Source of the DNA: Glomus cerebriforme
Lineage: Eukaryota; Glomeromycota; Glomeromycetes; Glomerales; Glomeraceae
Direction of reading: 5' to 3'
DNA length: 10,231 nucleotides
NCBI GenBank assembly: GCA_003550305.1
Contig: QKYT01000242.1
Span: 144,810 to 155,040, forward strand
Positions within the stretch are counted from its first letter, which is position 1. Every line of letters starts with the position of its first letter. The notes beneath the pieces were generated by a model. The model did not search any database and was not told where the DNA came from. It worked only from the letters and a program-made list of their open reading frames with translations. Positions 1 through 8,936 of this stretch are shown in pieces. The position numbers and the translations under genes were made by a program.

Positions 1-288
1 TAAATAATAATTAAACGCGAACTTATTTCCGAATATATTATTTCCTTGATTTCTTTTGATTTGATGTCGTACGAATTACAAATAATTCACAACATGACTG
101 TTTTTTTTACTCATAGTCTAGATTATTTATATTATTTATATTTACTCTGGATAATAAATTTCTTGTTTCAAATTTATTGAAATTCTAGATCGTGTTATAA
201 TCTATATTTGTTAAAATTTGTTAAATAAATAAATAAAAATAAATAACTTTTTCTTTTTTTAATAATTTATTTTTAATACATTTCACGG

Positions 289-311
289 TTTTTTTTTTTT
301 AAAAAAAAAAA
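289..311. repeat. T12/A11 homopolymer palindrome
   Basis: Twelve T are followed directly by eleven A, flanked by cgg on the left and tcg on the right, so the whole is a near-perfect inverted repeat that could form a short A:T hairpin. A similar T15/A12 block lies in the last intron of the UNC93-type gene. Such tracts tend to exclude nucleosomes and slip in replication. No function is shown here. Confidence 0.8.
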
Positions 312-1403
312 TCGTTTATTATTTTACAAAATTACATAAGCAAATAGATTATCCTGTGATTCCTGTCTTATTAAATCATGTTTTGCAAACATTTGTTAAG
401 AACTATTAATAAAGGGTCCCCTAACTTACTATTTTTATTTGGTAATACCTTAAGTTGCTAAACAAGCTAAACAAGGAGCGAAATACAAAAAAACTTTAAA
501 ACTTCTGTATTGCACGTGATCCATTAATCGTCCGGATGGATTATACTGTATATGGCTAAAATAATTAACCAATTATGTTACATAATTAAGGCAAAAGCCC
601 CGAAGTAAATCCCTTCAAATTTCACGTGAACCATTTCTAAAATTGATTTACTATATACTTCTTATATAGACGTTATTTCATCTTTATTTAAAAGGTTTTT
701 TCTCAATTCATCACTTTTTTTTGAATTGAATTTATCTTAACATTCGTATGATATTCAAAATGTTACCAATACTAAAGTCATAATACAGCTTTTTTTGTGT
801 TATACTTTTTTTTTTTTTTTGATTACATTTTTTTGTAGTATGTGAAATAAGTAAATCCAGAGTTACCAAAATTATCATGTCAAGATCAATGATCAATGGT
901 TGCATCATGATCATTTCTTTTGCTTGAGAAAATTCCTATACAAATGTTCATTGTCAAAGATCTGTATTGTATTTACATATATTTTATTAGTGGATAAACC
1001 GGATATGATTTTTATCCGTATAATTGACCAACCAAAGCTAAAAATATAACACCTATAACTGATCAGAAGAGTGTTCTACTCGACTTACTGTATATGGTCT
1101 TCCGCATCATCTGATTTTTTTTGTTAAAGATTCAAACTTATTTTTCACTTATAATGTAGATGATCCCGTAAATCTCTTCTAATTTTCGTTTATTTTGAAT
1201 AAATTATTTATCCAACCATCTTTGTAGGAATTATTAAAATCCCTTTTTAGGTTATATTCAAATTCATTATGTAATAAATAAATCATTCAACTTATTTTGT
1301 AAATTATGAAAATTACGATCGCGAATTTGCTTCATATAAGTTTTGATCTCTTCATTCTAATCTTAAATAATTTTCTATAAATAAACAGAATATCTAACCG
1401 AAT

Positions 1404-1468
1404 GATTGAATTTAGAAAAAAAAAAAATAATATATATATATATATATATGTATATATTTTTTTCAATC
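1404..1468. repeat. TA microsatellite inside an inverted repeat
   Basis: The arms GATTGAA (1404-1410) and TTCAATC (1462-1468) are exact reverse complements. Inside them lie an A12 run, an uninterrupted TA tract at about 1430-1449 with a short continuation, and a T run, so A-run can pair with T-run and TA with itself. The block ends about 45 bp before the start codon at 1513, so it sits in the core promoter or 5' UTR of the UNC93-type gene. It may simply be a variable microsatellite. Confidence 0.7.
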
Positions 1469-1512
1469 TAAAATTTAAATTATCCAAAGTGAATTAATTT
1501 TCTCTTCAAATT

Positions 1513-3077
1513 ATGACAATGTTACGATATTCAAGTCCTTTAGTTCAAGTAATAATCGTTGGTAAGTTTTTAAAGTCTTAAACTTATTTAATAATATATA
1601 ATTTTTATTTTTATTTTTATTTATTTATTTATTTTTTGACGACTTCATAATTAGGGTTCGTATGCTTGCTCACGTCTGGAATGTTTAATGCATTAACCGG
1701 AATTGGTGGAGGGGGTCAACTCGACACCAGGGTTGCAGCGAATGCAAATGTAGCATTATATACTTGTTTTGCCGTAGGAGGATTATTTGCCGGTGCTATT
1801 GTTAATAAATTTGGTCCATCTTTTTCATTGATTATTGGTGGATCAACTTATGTTATTTATTCAGGTTCATTATTATATTATACTCATCATCAACGTCAAG
1901 AATTTCCAGTTACGGCTGGTGCTATTCTTGGTTTTGGTGCAGCACTTTTATGGACAGGTCAAGGTGCTATTATGTTATCTTATCCTACCGAAGATAATAA
2001 AGGAAAATATATTGGTTTATTTTGGATTATTTTTAATTTAGGTGGCGTATTAGGAAGTTTGATTCCAATCGCTTTAAATTGGAATGGATCAAATAGTGGA
2101 ACGGTAAATGATGGAACATATATTGCATTTATGGTATTAATGGGATTAGGAGCTTTATTGTCATTTGCTTTATTATCCCCACAAAAAGTAATACATGATG
2201 ATGGAAAACCTGTTGTTGTACAAAAATTTCCTAAATGGAAGAATGAAATTATCGGAATTTTTAAATTATTTCTTGACTGGCATATGATAGCTTTAATTCC
2301 AATGTTTATCGCTAGTAATTGGTTTTATGCTTATCATTTTAATGTGGTAAATGCGGGTTATTTTAATATTAGAACAAGATCATTCAATAATTTATGGTAT
2401 TGGGCTGCACAAATAGTTGGTGCTATGGGACTTGGAAAATTTCTTGATACTCCTTCATTGAAAAGAAAAAATAGAGGAATTATAGGTTTAATTATATTAT
2501 TTGTTATAATTATGGGAACTTGGATTGGAGGTTTATTTTTTCAATTAACATTTACCAGAAATGATGAAAAAAAGAATTTGGATTTATTTGATAGTGGATA
2601 TGCTGGAAAATTGATTCTTTATCTTTTATATGGATTTAATGATGCAATGTATCAGGTAAAAAAAAAAAAATTTATAACCTCGATTCAATCATGATATGTC
2701 AATTAATTTGTATTTACATTTTTTATAGTGTTATGCATATTGGATTATGGGATCCCTTACAAATGATTCGAGTATACTTGCCCGTTACACAGGGTATAAA
2801 ATATTTATAATGTGTAATGTTTTTTTTTTTTTTTAAAAAAAAAAAAGAAAATATATTAAAAAAATTTTTCTTTTTTTTTAGTTTTTATAAAGCGATACAA
2901 TCAGCTGGCGCGGCAATTTCATGGCGAATAGATGCAGTAAATACTCCTTATTTGACCGAATTGTTAATTTGTTGGGCTTTGTTGGCAATCTCTTTTCCTT
3001 GTTCTTTTATTGTCATATCAAAGATCAAAGAAACTAATTATGATACTGATAATGCAGAAAAGACGGAAACCGTGTAA
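1513..3077 (+). CDS. UNC93-type (DUF895) MFS-fold membrane protein, 4 exons
   Basis: Exons are 1513-1561, 1655-2655, 2729-2793 and 2882-3077, giving 436 residues. All three introns (93, 73 and 88 nt) are GT-AG and the joined frame closes exactly. The family call rests on a Gly-rich ALTGIGGGGQ segment after the first helix (about residues 29-38), the NKFGP loop (67-71) and the GFYKAIQSAG stretch (372-381) created by the last splice, which resembles the conserved late motif of fungal UNC93-like proteins. About eleven hydrophobic helices are visible, for example near 10-30, 48-66, 74-92, 102-124, 135-157, 171-190, 226-245, 262-278, 291-314, 335-358 and 398-418, with a short charged tail. The start at 1513 lies in a 49-nt exon; a start inside exon 2 would lose half of helix 1. 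Animal UNC93 members regulate channels or receptor traffic. The fungal substrate or partner is unknown, so transport is only inferred from the fold. Confidence 0.9.
1601..1637. repeat. TTTTTA/TTTA simple repeat in intron 1
   Basis: The 3' half of the first intron of the UNC93-type gene is a run of TTTTTA units followed by TTTA units. It serves as the T-rich tract before the TTAG acceptor at 1651-1654. It is low-complexity sequence likely to vary in length between strains. Confidence 0.75.
2820..2846. repeat. T15/A12 palindrome in the last intron of the UNC93-type gene
   Basis: Fifteen T run directly into twelve A within the 88-nt third intron (2794-2881), followed by another T-rich tract before the TTTAG acceptor. 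The intron transcript could fold into a U:A hairpin between donor and acceptor. The surrounding exons join cleanly across it, so it does not break the gene. Confidence 0.8.
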
Positions 3078-3175
3078 CATTTACATTTATTTTTATTTTT
3101 TATCCCTAATTCATTCAATTCATATTAACACTCGTATAGAATTGTTAATTTTATGATAAGCAAAAAAACATATAT

Positions 3176-3181
3176 TTTATT
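3176..3181 (-). terminator. Candidate poly(A) signal for the FHA-kinase gene
   Basis: The minus strand reads AATAAA 85 nt beyond the kinase stop codon, and a second copy lies at 3086-3091. With the UNC93-type signal at 3219-3224, this suggests that the two convergent 3' UTRs overlap. Chance occurrence is likely at this base composition. Confidence 0.35.
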
Positions 3182-3218
3182 TATATTTCTATATACGTTA
3201 AATTCGCGAAATTTAAAT

Positions 3219-3224
3219 AATAAA
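3219..3224 (+). terminator. Candidate poly(A) signal for the UNC93-type gene
   Basis: An AATAAA hexamer lies 142 nt after the stop codon, within the 188-bp gap before the convergent kinase gene. In such AT-rich DNA the hexamer is common by chance, so this is only a candidate. Confidence 0.35.
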
Positions 3225-3265
3225 TGATTGTTTTTTCAACTCTTTATACAATCTAAATTTTAAAT

Positions 3266-4531
3266 CTATTCATTACAGTGCAATGTTGTGATGAAATAAT
3301 TGATTATTCCTTCAGCAGTGATTCTATTTATGGGATCTTTAACCAGAATTTTATCAGTAATCAATTCTACTATCGCTTCATCTATATTTCGCTTTCTTAG
3401 TGGTTCTTTTGGAATTTCTCTTTTGATGATATTATCTTGTAATAGATCTCCGTCATAAAGCTCACCCTCATTAAAGAAAGGATATTCTCCTGTTAAAAAA
3501 TAAAATGAACAAACCCCAAAAGCCCATATGTCAACTGATGGTTTGTAAAGATCATGAATAGCGGAAGGTGATGCATTGTGTATTTCTGGAGGTGTATAAA
3601 GGGGTGTCCCACATATTACCATATCTCTATCGGGTGATTCAATATTACAGTTTTTAGCTAGTCCAAAATCAATTAATTTCAATATTTTATGTTCATTATT
3701 TGCCCACATTATATTAGATGGTTTTAGATCTCGATGTGCAATATTTTTATCATGCATAAAACTTAACGCATCTAATATTTGAGATGATATAAAACGCCAT
3801 TCTTTTTGGTTAACCGTTGTTACTTTATTTATATATTTTTCCAAATTTTCACCATACATCATTTCTTGCCAAATCAAAAGTCGAACCGGGTCATCATTAT
3901 CTACGCAATATCCAAGAACTCTTATGATATTGATGTGTTTCAAAGAATCAAGTATTACGGGTTCTTGGCATAATTTTTTGAAGGAAATTGATGTGACATT
4001 CCTTGATATACGAACGATTTTACACACGCATTCTTTAGGACTTCCATTCATCTTTATGTCGTGTGCACGATATATAATTGAATGTGCTCCATTACCAATT
4101 TCATCACATTCATTCTTAAATCGTGTGTTAAAAGATTCTGGTACTCTTATTAATCTTTCTTCTACTCCTCTTGTAAATTCATCATGAAATACAAAAATTA
4201 TAAATTCCTTTCCATTTCCAACTTTAATTTCATCATTATTGCCTAACCATTGTTTTCTACGCACTTCTAATATAGAGTTGTTAACCAAGGTTACATATTT
4301 TTGTGGATTCATAGCTTTTTCTTGAATAATAGTCTTCCAACTTTTTCGATTTTCATCCCTTTGTAAATAGATAAGACAGTGATATGGTGCAAGAACCGTC
4401 TCATTATCACAAATATGTCCTTTCCTACACGTGTCATCACTACCGATCATTACGGATTTTTGTTCCTCTGTAAGTGTAATAGTCATTTTATAGTTACGAC
4501 CTTCAAATCTAGAAATTACTTGTGAAGACAT
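3266..4531 (-). CDS. Ser/Thr protein kinase with degenerate N-terminal FHA domain, Rad53/Chk2-like layout
   Basis: This is a single-exon gene of 421 residues starting in the good context AAAAATG. Residues about 20-115 have the outline of an FHA domain: a Gly at 30, an APYH segment at 48-51 where the family has SxxH, an N-N pair at 84-85 and a closing KVGNG...FIIF strand. The phosphopeptide-reading Arg after the Gly is Ser31 and the Ser of SxxH is Ala48, so phosphothreonine binding looks lost or altered. The kinase domain (about 140-418) looks active: Gly loop IGNGAHS (145-151), Lys171, likely helix-C Glu190, HRDLKPSN (266-273), DFG (288-290), GTP..TPPE (308-316), DIWAFG (334-339) and Arg403. 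It most resembles CAMK-group kinases such as Chk2, Rad53 or Dun1 in layout, but orthology cannot be set from sequence reading, and a lineage-specific expanded kinase is an alternative. It is divergent from PRP19 with 169 bp between start codons. Confidence 0.92.
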   Translation of the reverse strand: MSSQVISRFEGRNYKMTITLTEEQKSVMIGSDDTCRKGHICDNETVLAPYHCLIYLQRDENRKSWKTIIQEKAMNPQKYVTLVNNSILEVRRKQWLGNNDEIKVGNGKEFIIFVFHDEFTRGVEERLIRVPESFNTRFKNECDEIGNGAHSIIYRAHDIKMNGSPKECVCKIVRISRNVTSISFKKLCQEPVILDSLKHINIIRVLGYCVDNDDPVRLLIWQEMMYGENLEKYINKVTTVNQKEWRFISSQILDALSFMHDKNIAHRDLKPSNIMWANNEHKILKLIDFGLAKNCNIESPDRDMVICGTPLYTPPEIHNASPSAIHDLYKPSVDIWAFGVCSFYFLTGEYPFFNEGELYDGDLLQDNIIKREIPKEPLRKRNIDEAIVELITDKILVKDPINRITAEGIINYFITTLHCNE

Positions 4532-4700
4532 TTTTCTCTGATAGCTGATAATGTTATGATCGACAAAACAACCATCATTTATCTGTCGATCATTGACAAA
4601 TATACAAAAAACGTGATTTAAATTCGTAAATTCGAAAAAAAAAAAAAGCTCTTCTATTAATTAGATCTCTACATTTTTAACATACATATAAATCTTTATA
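4532..4700. promoter_or_regulatory. Shared divergent promoter region, FHA-kinase / PRP19
   Basis: The start codons of the two genes are only 169 bp apart and point away from each other, so both 5' UTRs and core promoters must fit here. The region holds a perfect inverted repeat (4556-4593) and an A13-type run at about 4635-4647. I see no well-placed TATA box: the TATAAA at 4687-4692 is only 8 nt before the PRP19 start. Confidence 0.7.
4556..4593. repeat. Perfect 10-bp inverted repeat in the divergent promoter
   Basis: ATGATCGACA (4556-4565) and TGTCGATCAT (4584-4593) are exact reverse complements separated by 18 nt. The arms contain GATCGAC, which is GC-richer than the surrounding DNA. The repeat begins 25 nt upstream of the kinase start and ends 108 nt before the PRP19 start. 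It could be a dimeric factor site or a hairpin in the kinase 5' UTR. No known motif is recognised. Confidence 0.85.
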
Positions 4701-6760
4701 ATGTTTTGCGCAAGTGAGTTTATTTAATCATAATTATCTTTACATTTTCATTTATACTTAAAAAAAAATGTGTGCTCATTATAATTTTTAGTTTCTGGAG
4801 AACCTCCACAGGATCCCGTTGTTTCAAAAAAAACAGGACAAGTTTATGAGAAAAGATTAATCATAAAGTACATTGCTGACTATGGCAAAGATCCAATAAC
4901 CGGTGAAGAGATAACAGAAGATGATTTATTAGAAATAAAAGCAAGTAAGTTCTTTAAACAACTTTTTAGATAAAATTGATCTAATGATGATTAAATATAA
5001 AAATAAATCAACTAGAAGCTGTTGCTGAATAACCTTGATTAGAATTAAATAACTGAGTCTATTCAAAAATAAATCATCTGTTTTGATTCAATTAAACAAT
5101 AAATTTTAATAATATATATATTATTACTCAGGTCCAAAGACTGTGAAACCAAGACCTGCTACTCTGACATCAATTCCATCTCTACTGTCAGTCTTTCAAA
5201 ATGAATGGGATAGTTTAATGTTGGAAACTTTTACTCTTAAACAACAATATCAACAGGTTCGACAAGAATTAAGTCAGGCTTTATATCAACATGATGCTGC
5301 TTGCCGAGTTATTGCTAGACTTATGAAAGAAAGAGATGCTGCTAGAGAGTGAGTAATGTTTTGAGTGCCTTAATATGAGTTAAATCATTTGTAATATTTA
5401 TTTGTGTATTATTTTTATTACATTAGAGCTTTAGCAAATGTACAAGCACATATTGCTATAAAACCTCCTCCAGAAGCCGCTGCTGCAGAAGGTCAAATGA
5501 TGGAAGTTGAGGAACAAGAAAAGGGTATTAACGATGTTGTCATTAATAAATTAAACGAGACCAGTACTGTGTACGTATATTATTATTTTTATTATTACAT
5601 TGAGATGTATTATATTTTAGATATTTAGTTAGTTAATTTTAACATGTCAAAATTATAGGTTATCGAAAAATCGTAAGAAAAGAAAGCCACCGCCAGAACT
5701 TACTTCAGTTGATACAATTAAAAATTTTACACAAATTTCTTCAATCAGTTCTTTACATACTTCAACTACACCTGGAATAACATCGATGGATGTTGATCAA
5801 ACAGAGCAACTAATTCTTACGGGCGGTAATGATAAAAAAGCACTTATAATAAACATACAGGAAGGTAAAGTGACCAGTCAATTAAAGGGTCATACAAAAA
5901 AGATTACGGATGTGTTATGGCTTGGAAATCCTAATGAAGAAGGTTATGACACTGCATTCACCGCAAGTGTTGATAAGAATATCAGAATATGGCAAAAGTC
6001 TGATAAAGACTACAAGTCCTCAGCTATTCTTTCGGTACATTCTGCTGAAGTAACAGGTATTTCAGTGCATGCTACTAAAGATTATTTAGTATCTGTGTCA
6101 AATGATTCAACATGGGCTTTCCATGATATTCACACTACTCAAACACTGGCCAAGATTGAATCAAATGACGTGATAAATGGTTATTCGACTGTTGAAATTC
6201 ATCCCGATGGTCTTATCTTGGGAACTGGAACAAATGATTCAATAGTTCGTATTTGGGATATCAAAATGCAAAAGAATGTCACATCATTTACTGATCATAC
6301 CGGGCGCATCACTTCGATTGCTTTCTCGGAAAATGGTTATTATCTAGCAACAGCATCTGAATGTAATGCTGTCAAATTATGGGATTTGAGAAAGTTATTA
6401 AATTTTTATACTATACAACTTGATGAGGGAACAAAAGTTAACAAAGTATGTTGGGATTACAGTGGTCAATATTTGGGTGTTTGTGGAACTGATGTTAGGT
6501 AATTAATTTATTTACATTATCAAAAAAAAAAATTCCATTTACTTTATTTATTATATTTAATATTAACATTTTTATTTTTTTCCCTTAGAATTTATCAAGC
6601 GAAAACATGGAATCAATTGGCAGTTTTTAATGATAACACTGCTGAAGCCACAGATTTGAAATTCGGAGAATTGGCAAAAACTTTGTATGTTAGTGGATTA
6701 GATCGTACTGTAAGATTTTATGGTGATTCTACAACAGGTGATTCTACAACAGAAGAATAA
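4701..6760 (+). CDS. PRP19: Pre-mRNA-processing factor 19, U-box E3 ubiquitin ligase, 6 exons
   Basis: Exons are 4701-4713, 4792-4944, 5132-5348, 5427-5570, 5659-6498 and 6589-6760; the joined frame gives 512 residues, close to the roughly 503-504 of yeast and human PRP19. All five introns are GT-AG (78, 187, 78, 88 and 90 nt). The first coding exon is only 13 nt and yields the family start [14 protein letters not shown]. In order: U-box (about 1-56), the signature [15 protein letters not shown] (60-74), a tetramerising coiled coil (about 75-130), an acidic/Ala-rich linker, a basic KNRKKRK nuclear-signal candidate (179-185), and a WD40 propeller from about 219 to the end, with blades ending IRIW (285), VRIWD (373) and VKLWD (415). 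It is the core of the nineteen complex that activates the spliceosome, and a DNA-repair factor (PSO4), acting in the nucleus. The C-terminus ends with a tandem GDSTT duplication. The identity is secure. Confidence 0.97.
6722..6751 (+). repeat. 15-bp exact tandem duplication in the last PRP19 exon
   Basis: The unit ggtgattctacaaca occurs twice back to back (6722-6736 and 6737-6751), encoding GDSTT twice just before the final Glu-Glu and the stop. It keeps frame and lies past the last WD40 strand, so it should be tolerated structurally. Confidence 0.95.
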
Positions 6761-6828
6761 TTTTTTTTTAAGGAGGATATGAGGGTTTTCATGTTTTTTT
6801 TTTTTTTGATTTTCAAATTTACTTCTGA

Positions 6829-6834
6829 AATAAA
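6829..6834 (+). terminator. Candidate poly(A) signal for PRP19
   Basis: AATAAA lies 69 nt after the PRP19 stop codon, with two overlapping copies at 6861-6870. This is a plausible 3' UTR length, in the 230-bp gap to the convergent hexosaminidase gene. AT-rich composition makes chance hits frequent. Confidence 0.45.
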
Positions 6835-6990
6835 AAATAATATTTTACATTTCCTTAAGAAATAAATAAATAGATAAGGAAGTTTTAGAAATAGGTTAAT
6901 TTTTGTAATGAAATTTGGTTGATAAAATAAATAAATTCTATAATTTAATTATTTGTGACATAAATTAAATTATTAGTACAGATACAATCT

Positions 6991-8936
6991 TTAAAATTGT
7001 TTTTTTAATGCTGGTGGCATATCACATCTACCAGGATTTTTAACACACCACAAAGGTTGTAATGGTTCTGCTCTTGTACCTCTTGCTACCATTCTGAATC
7101 TCCAATCGTTTAAACGATGTAATGCTTCTTTAGTAGTTCGAAGATTACCGTTTTCATCATAATTTCCCGACCATAAAATTTCGGCTGCTGATGATGCTCT
7201 AGGCCATAATTTAGTTTCAAAATTTGTCGGATCTGCTTGTTCAGACCACAATAATGTCTCACCTATCAAAATGTAAGTAATAATTATTTTGAAAAAGTTG
7301 AAGATCACGCGAAATTAATAATATTAAGATTTATAAAATATACCTCCTATAACGAGTTTGGCCTCTTCTTCTGTAAGACCTTTAATTGGATTATAAGAAT
7401 AAATCCTTTGCCAATGTTTGAAAGGATCACACCTAAAATATAAAGAAATTATTAAAAAAGTTTTCAAATGTCTGCAAATTTAACGAATCCTTCATCTTGA
7501 AATATCTACCAACTATTTCCATCTGGATTATCACCAACCCAACCTCCATGACCACAATCCAAATACCAATAATCAGCACTACCGGCAATCACTCTATAAC
7601 CAAGTTCAGTAACTTTTTTAATATTATCTTCAGTTGTCCAAACTTGAACTATAACATCTTTAGGTAAAGGCAATTTATGTTCAACCACCATTTCTTGCCA
7701 AGTAATTGGAGTTTTACCACTTTTTCTAACAAGCGAGTGAAGTTCATTAATAAACTTCCCTAATAAAGTTTCATAAGTATCATTAGGATGTTTTTTGAGA
7801 TAAGCAGTAATAGAATCCGTTGTTTTCCAACAATTCATTACAACTTCATCACCACCGGCATGATAAAATTTATCGGGAAACCATGAAGTCATTTCTGGAA
7901 TAAGTTTATTTAAGAACTCATAAGTAGCTGGTAATACTGGATTCATTTGACCACTTGGAGGAGATGCAGAAAAATCGTTCCAATTTGGCTGAATGTCCGG
8001 ACAAGTAATGATTTCAGACATACTATAAGAGATGGCAAAAGTATGTCCTGGCATATCAAATTCAGGAATAACCCGAATTCCTCTCTAAATGACAAAAGAA
8101 AATTTAAATACATAATATTCAAGCTCTTTATACTTTTTGGCATTTTGCCTTACCTGATGAGCATATTCTACAATCGATTTGATATCTTCTTTAGTATAAA
8201 TCATAGTTTCTGGATCATAAGCTCCTTTTTCGCTTAATTCCGGATAAACTTCGCTTTTAACAGGCCAACTATTGGCATCAACTATATGCCAATGGAATAC
8301 ATTAAATTTATTCCAACTCATAACATCTAACATTTTTAATAAATCACCAACGGGATAATAATTTCGTGAAGTATCCAATAATAAACCACGATGAGCAAAT
8401 CTAGGATAATCTCTAATATAATGAGGAGCAAAAGGCAAAAATGATTCTTTTTTCTCTTTACTATGATAAATTAATTGAGTAAATGTATTTAATCCATGTA
8501 AAATTCCAAAAATTGTTGAAGCTTTAAGGTTAGCGATTAAAGGTTTATCATCATCGATGGTAGAAGGAATTGATAATTCATAAGATTCATCAGTATTCAA
8601 ATCCAATTTTGATGATTTATCTCCCGTGATCTCAATGGTTAAAGAATGTAATGTCAATGGATTCTTTGGAATTTCGAAATGAACATTTGGTGAAACATAT
8701 TTTTCATTAACTAAAAATTCTCGAAACCGATTTTTCGCACCTTCAAAAATTTGTTGAGTTAATTCTTCGGTTGTTTCAATATTTGTACATTTTATATCAA
8801 TACTCGGAAATATTCTTAATGCTTCATTTCCTTTTGACCAACTTTGTGGAATTGGCCACATTGCTAATACTTGACTATTAAATAAAATATAAAAAAACAA
8901 TATATAGGTAAGGTATAACCTTACAATTCTCAACAT
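6991..8936 (-). CDS. Beta-N-acetylhexosaminidase, GH20, secreted or vacuolar, 4 exons
   Basis: On the minus strand the exons are 8936-8154, 8084-7510, 7432-7344 and 7262-6991, with GT-AG introns of 69, 77 and 81 nt. The joined frame gives 572 residues, a normal size for the family. Residues 1-25 form a signal peptide ending QVLA, followed by the typical MWPIPQSW start. A small N-terminal GH20b-like domain (about 26-170) precedes the catalytic barrel. Visible residues are HRG (182-184, substrate Arg), DTSRNYYP (188-195), HWHIVD (215-220), PEFDMPGH (268-275), the catalytic pair in HAGGDE (Asp340, Glu341), WQE (390-392), WYLD (434-437), WSE (488-490) and [10 protein letters not shown] (502-511). 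It removes terminal GlcNAc or GalNAc, for example from chitobiose or glycans, and would act outside the cell or in the vacuole. One N-glycosylation sequon is seen at Asn362. The C-terminal cysteines at 555 and 562 may pair. Confidence 0.97.

Larger units (their letters stand above)
1..1512. other. AT-rich intergenic region, no gene supported
   Basis: I find no credible coding exon, tRNA or mobile element in this stretch. It is mostly AT-rich low-complexity DNA: AAAT-type repeats near 221-243, a T12/A11 palindrome at 289-311 and a T15 run at 806-820. Base composition is less extreme at about 400-640, where two CACGTG hexamers lie (513-518 and 623-628) together with a TCCGGA core flanked by ATCCAT/ATGGAT (519-541). 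The right end must hold the promoter and 5' UTR of the UNC93-type gene starting at 1513. The left part could be a 3' UTR or promoter of a gene outside the window, but nothing in the sequence decides this. Confidence 0.7.

Noticed and set aside
732..914. 60-codon minus-strand open frame
   Set aside because: Low-complexity Ile/Leu/Lys-rich translation containing a poly-Lys from the T15 run. There is no domain, no splice partner and no family resemblance.
1000..1018. CGGATA/TATCCG hairpin in the left region
   Set aside because: Six-base arms in AT-rich DNA are expected often by chance, and no T-run or gene end follows to suggest a role.
3203..3210. TTCGCGAA palindrome between the convergent genes
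   Set aside because: It resembles cell-cycle box cores but sits in the 3' flank of both genes, so a promoter role is unlikely.
3924..4187. 87-codon plus-strand open frame
   Set aside because: It lies wholly inside the antisense of the kinase gene, whose catalytic motifs prove the other strand is coding.
4687..4692. TATAAA as the PRP19 TATA box
   Set aside because: It is only 8 nt before the start codon, leaving no room for a transcription start and leader.
8085..8153. Read-through of hexosaminidase exon 1 as a 283-residue truncated protein
   Set aside because: A GTAAGG donor at 8153 and a TTTAG acceptor at 8085-8086 join AHQ to [14 protein letters not shown] exactly as the family requires.
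7947..8237. 96-codon plus-strand open frame and a 66-codon minus-strand frame at 7943-8143
   Set aside because: Both cross exon 2, the intron and exon 1 of the hexosaminidase, whose GH20 motifs fix the true frame.
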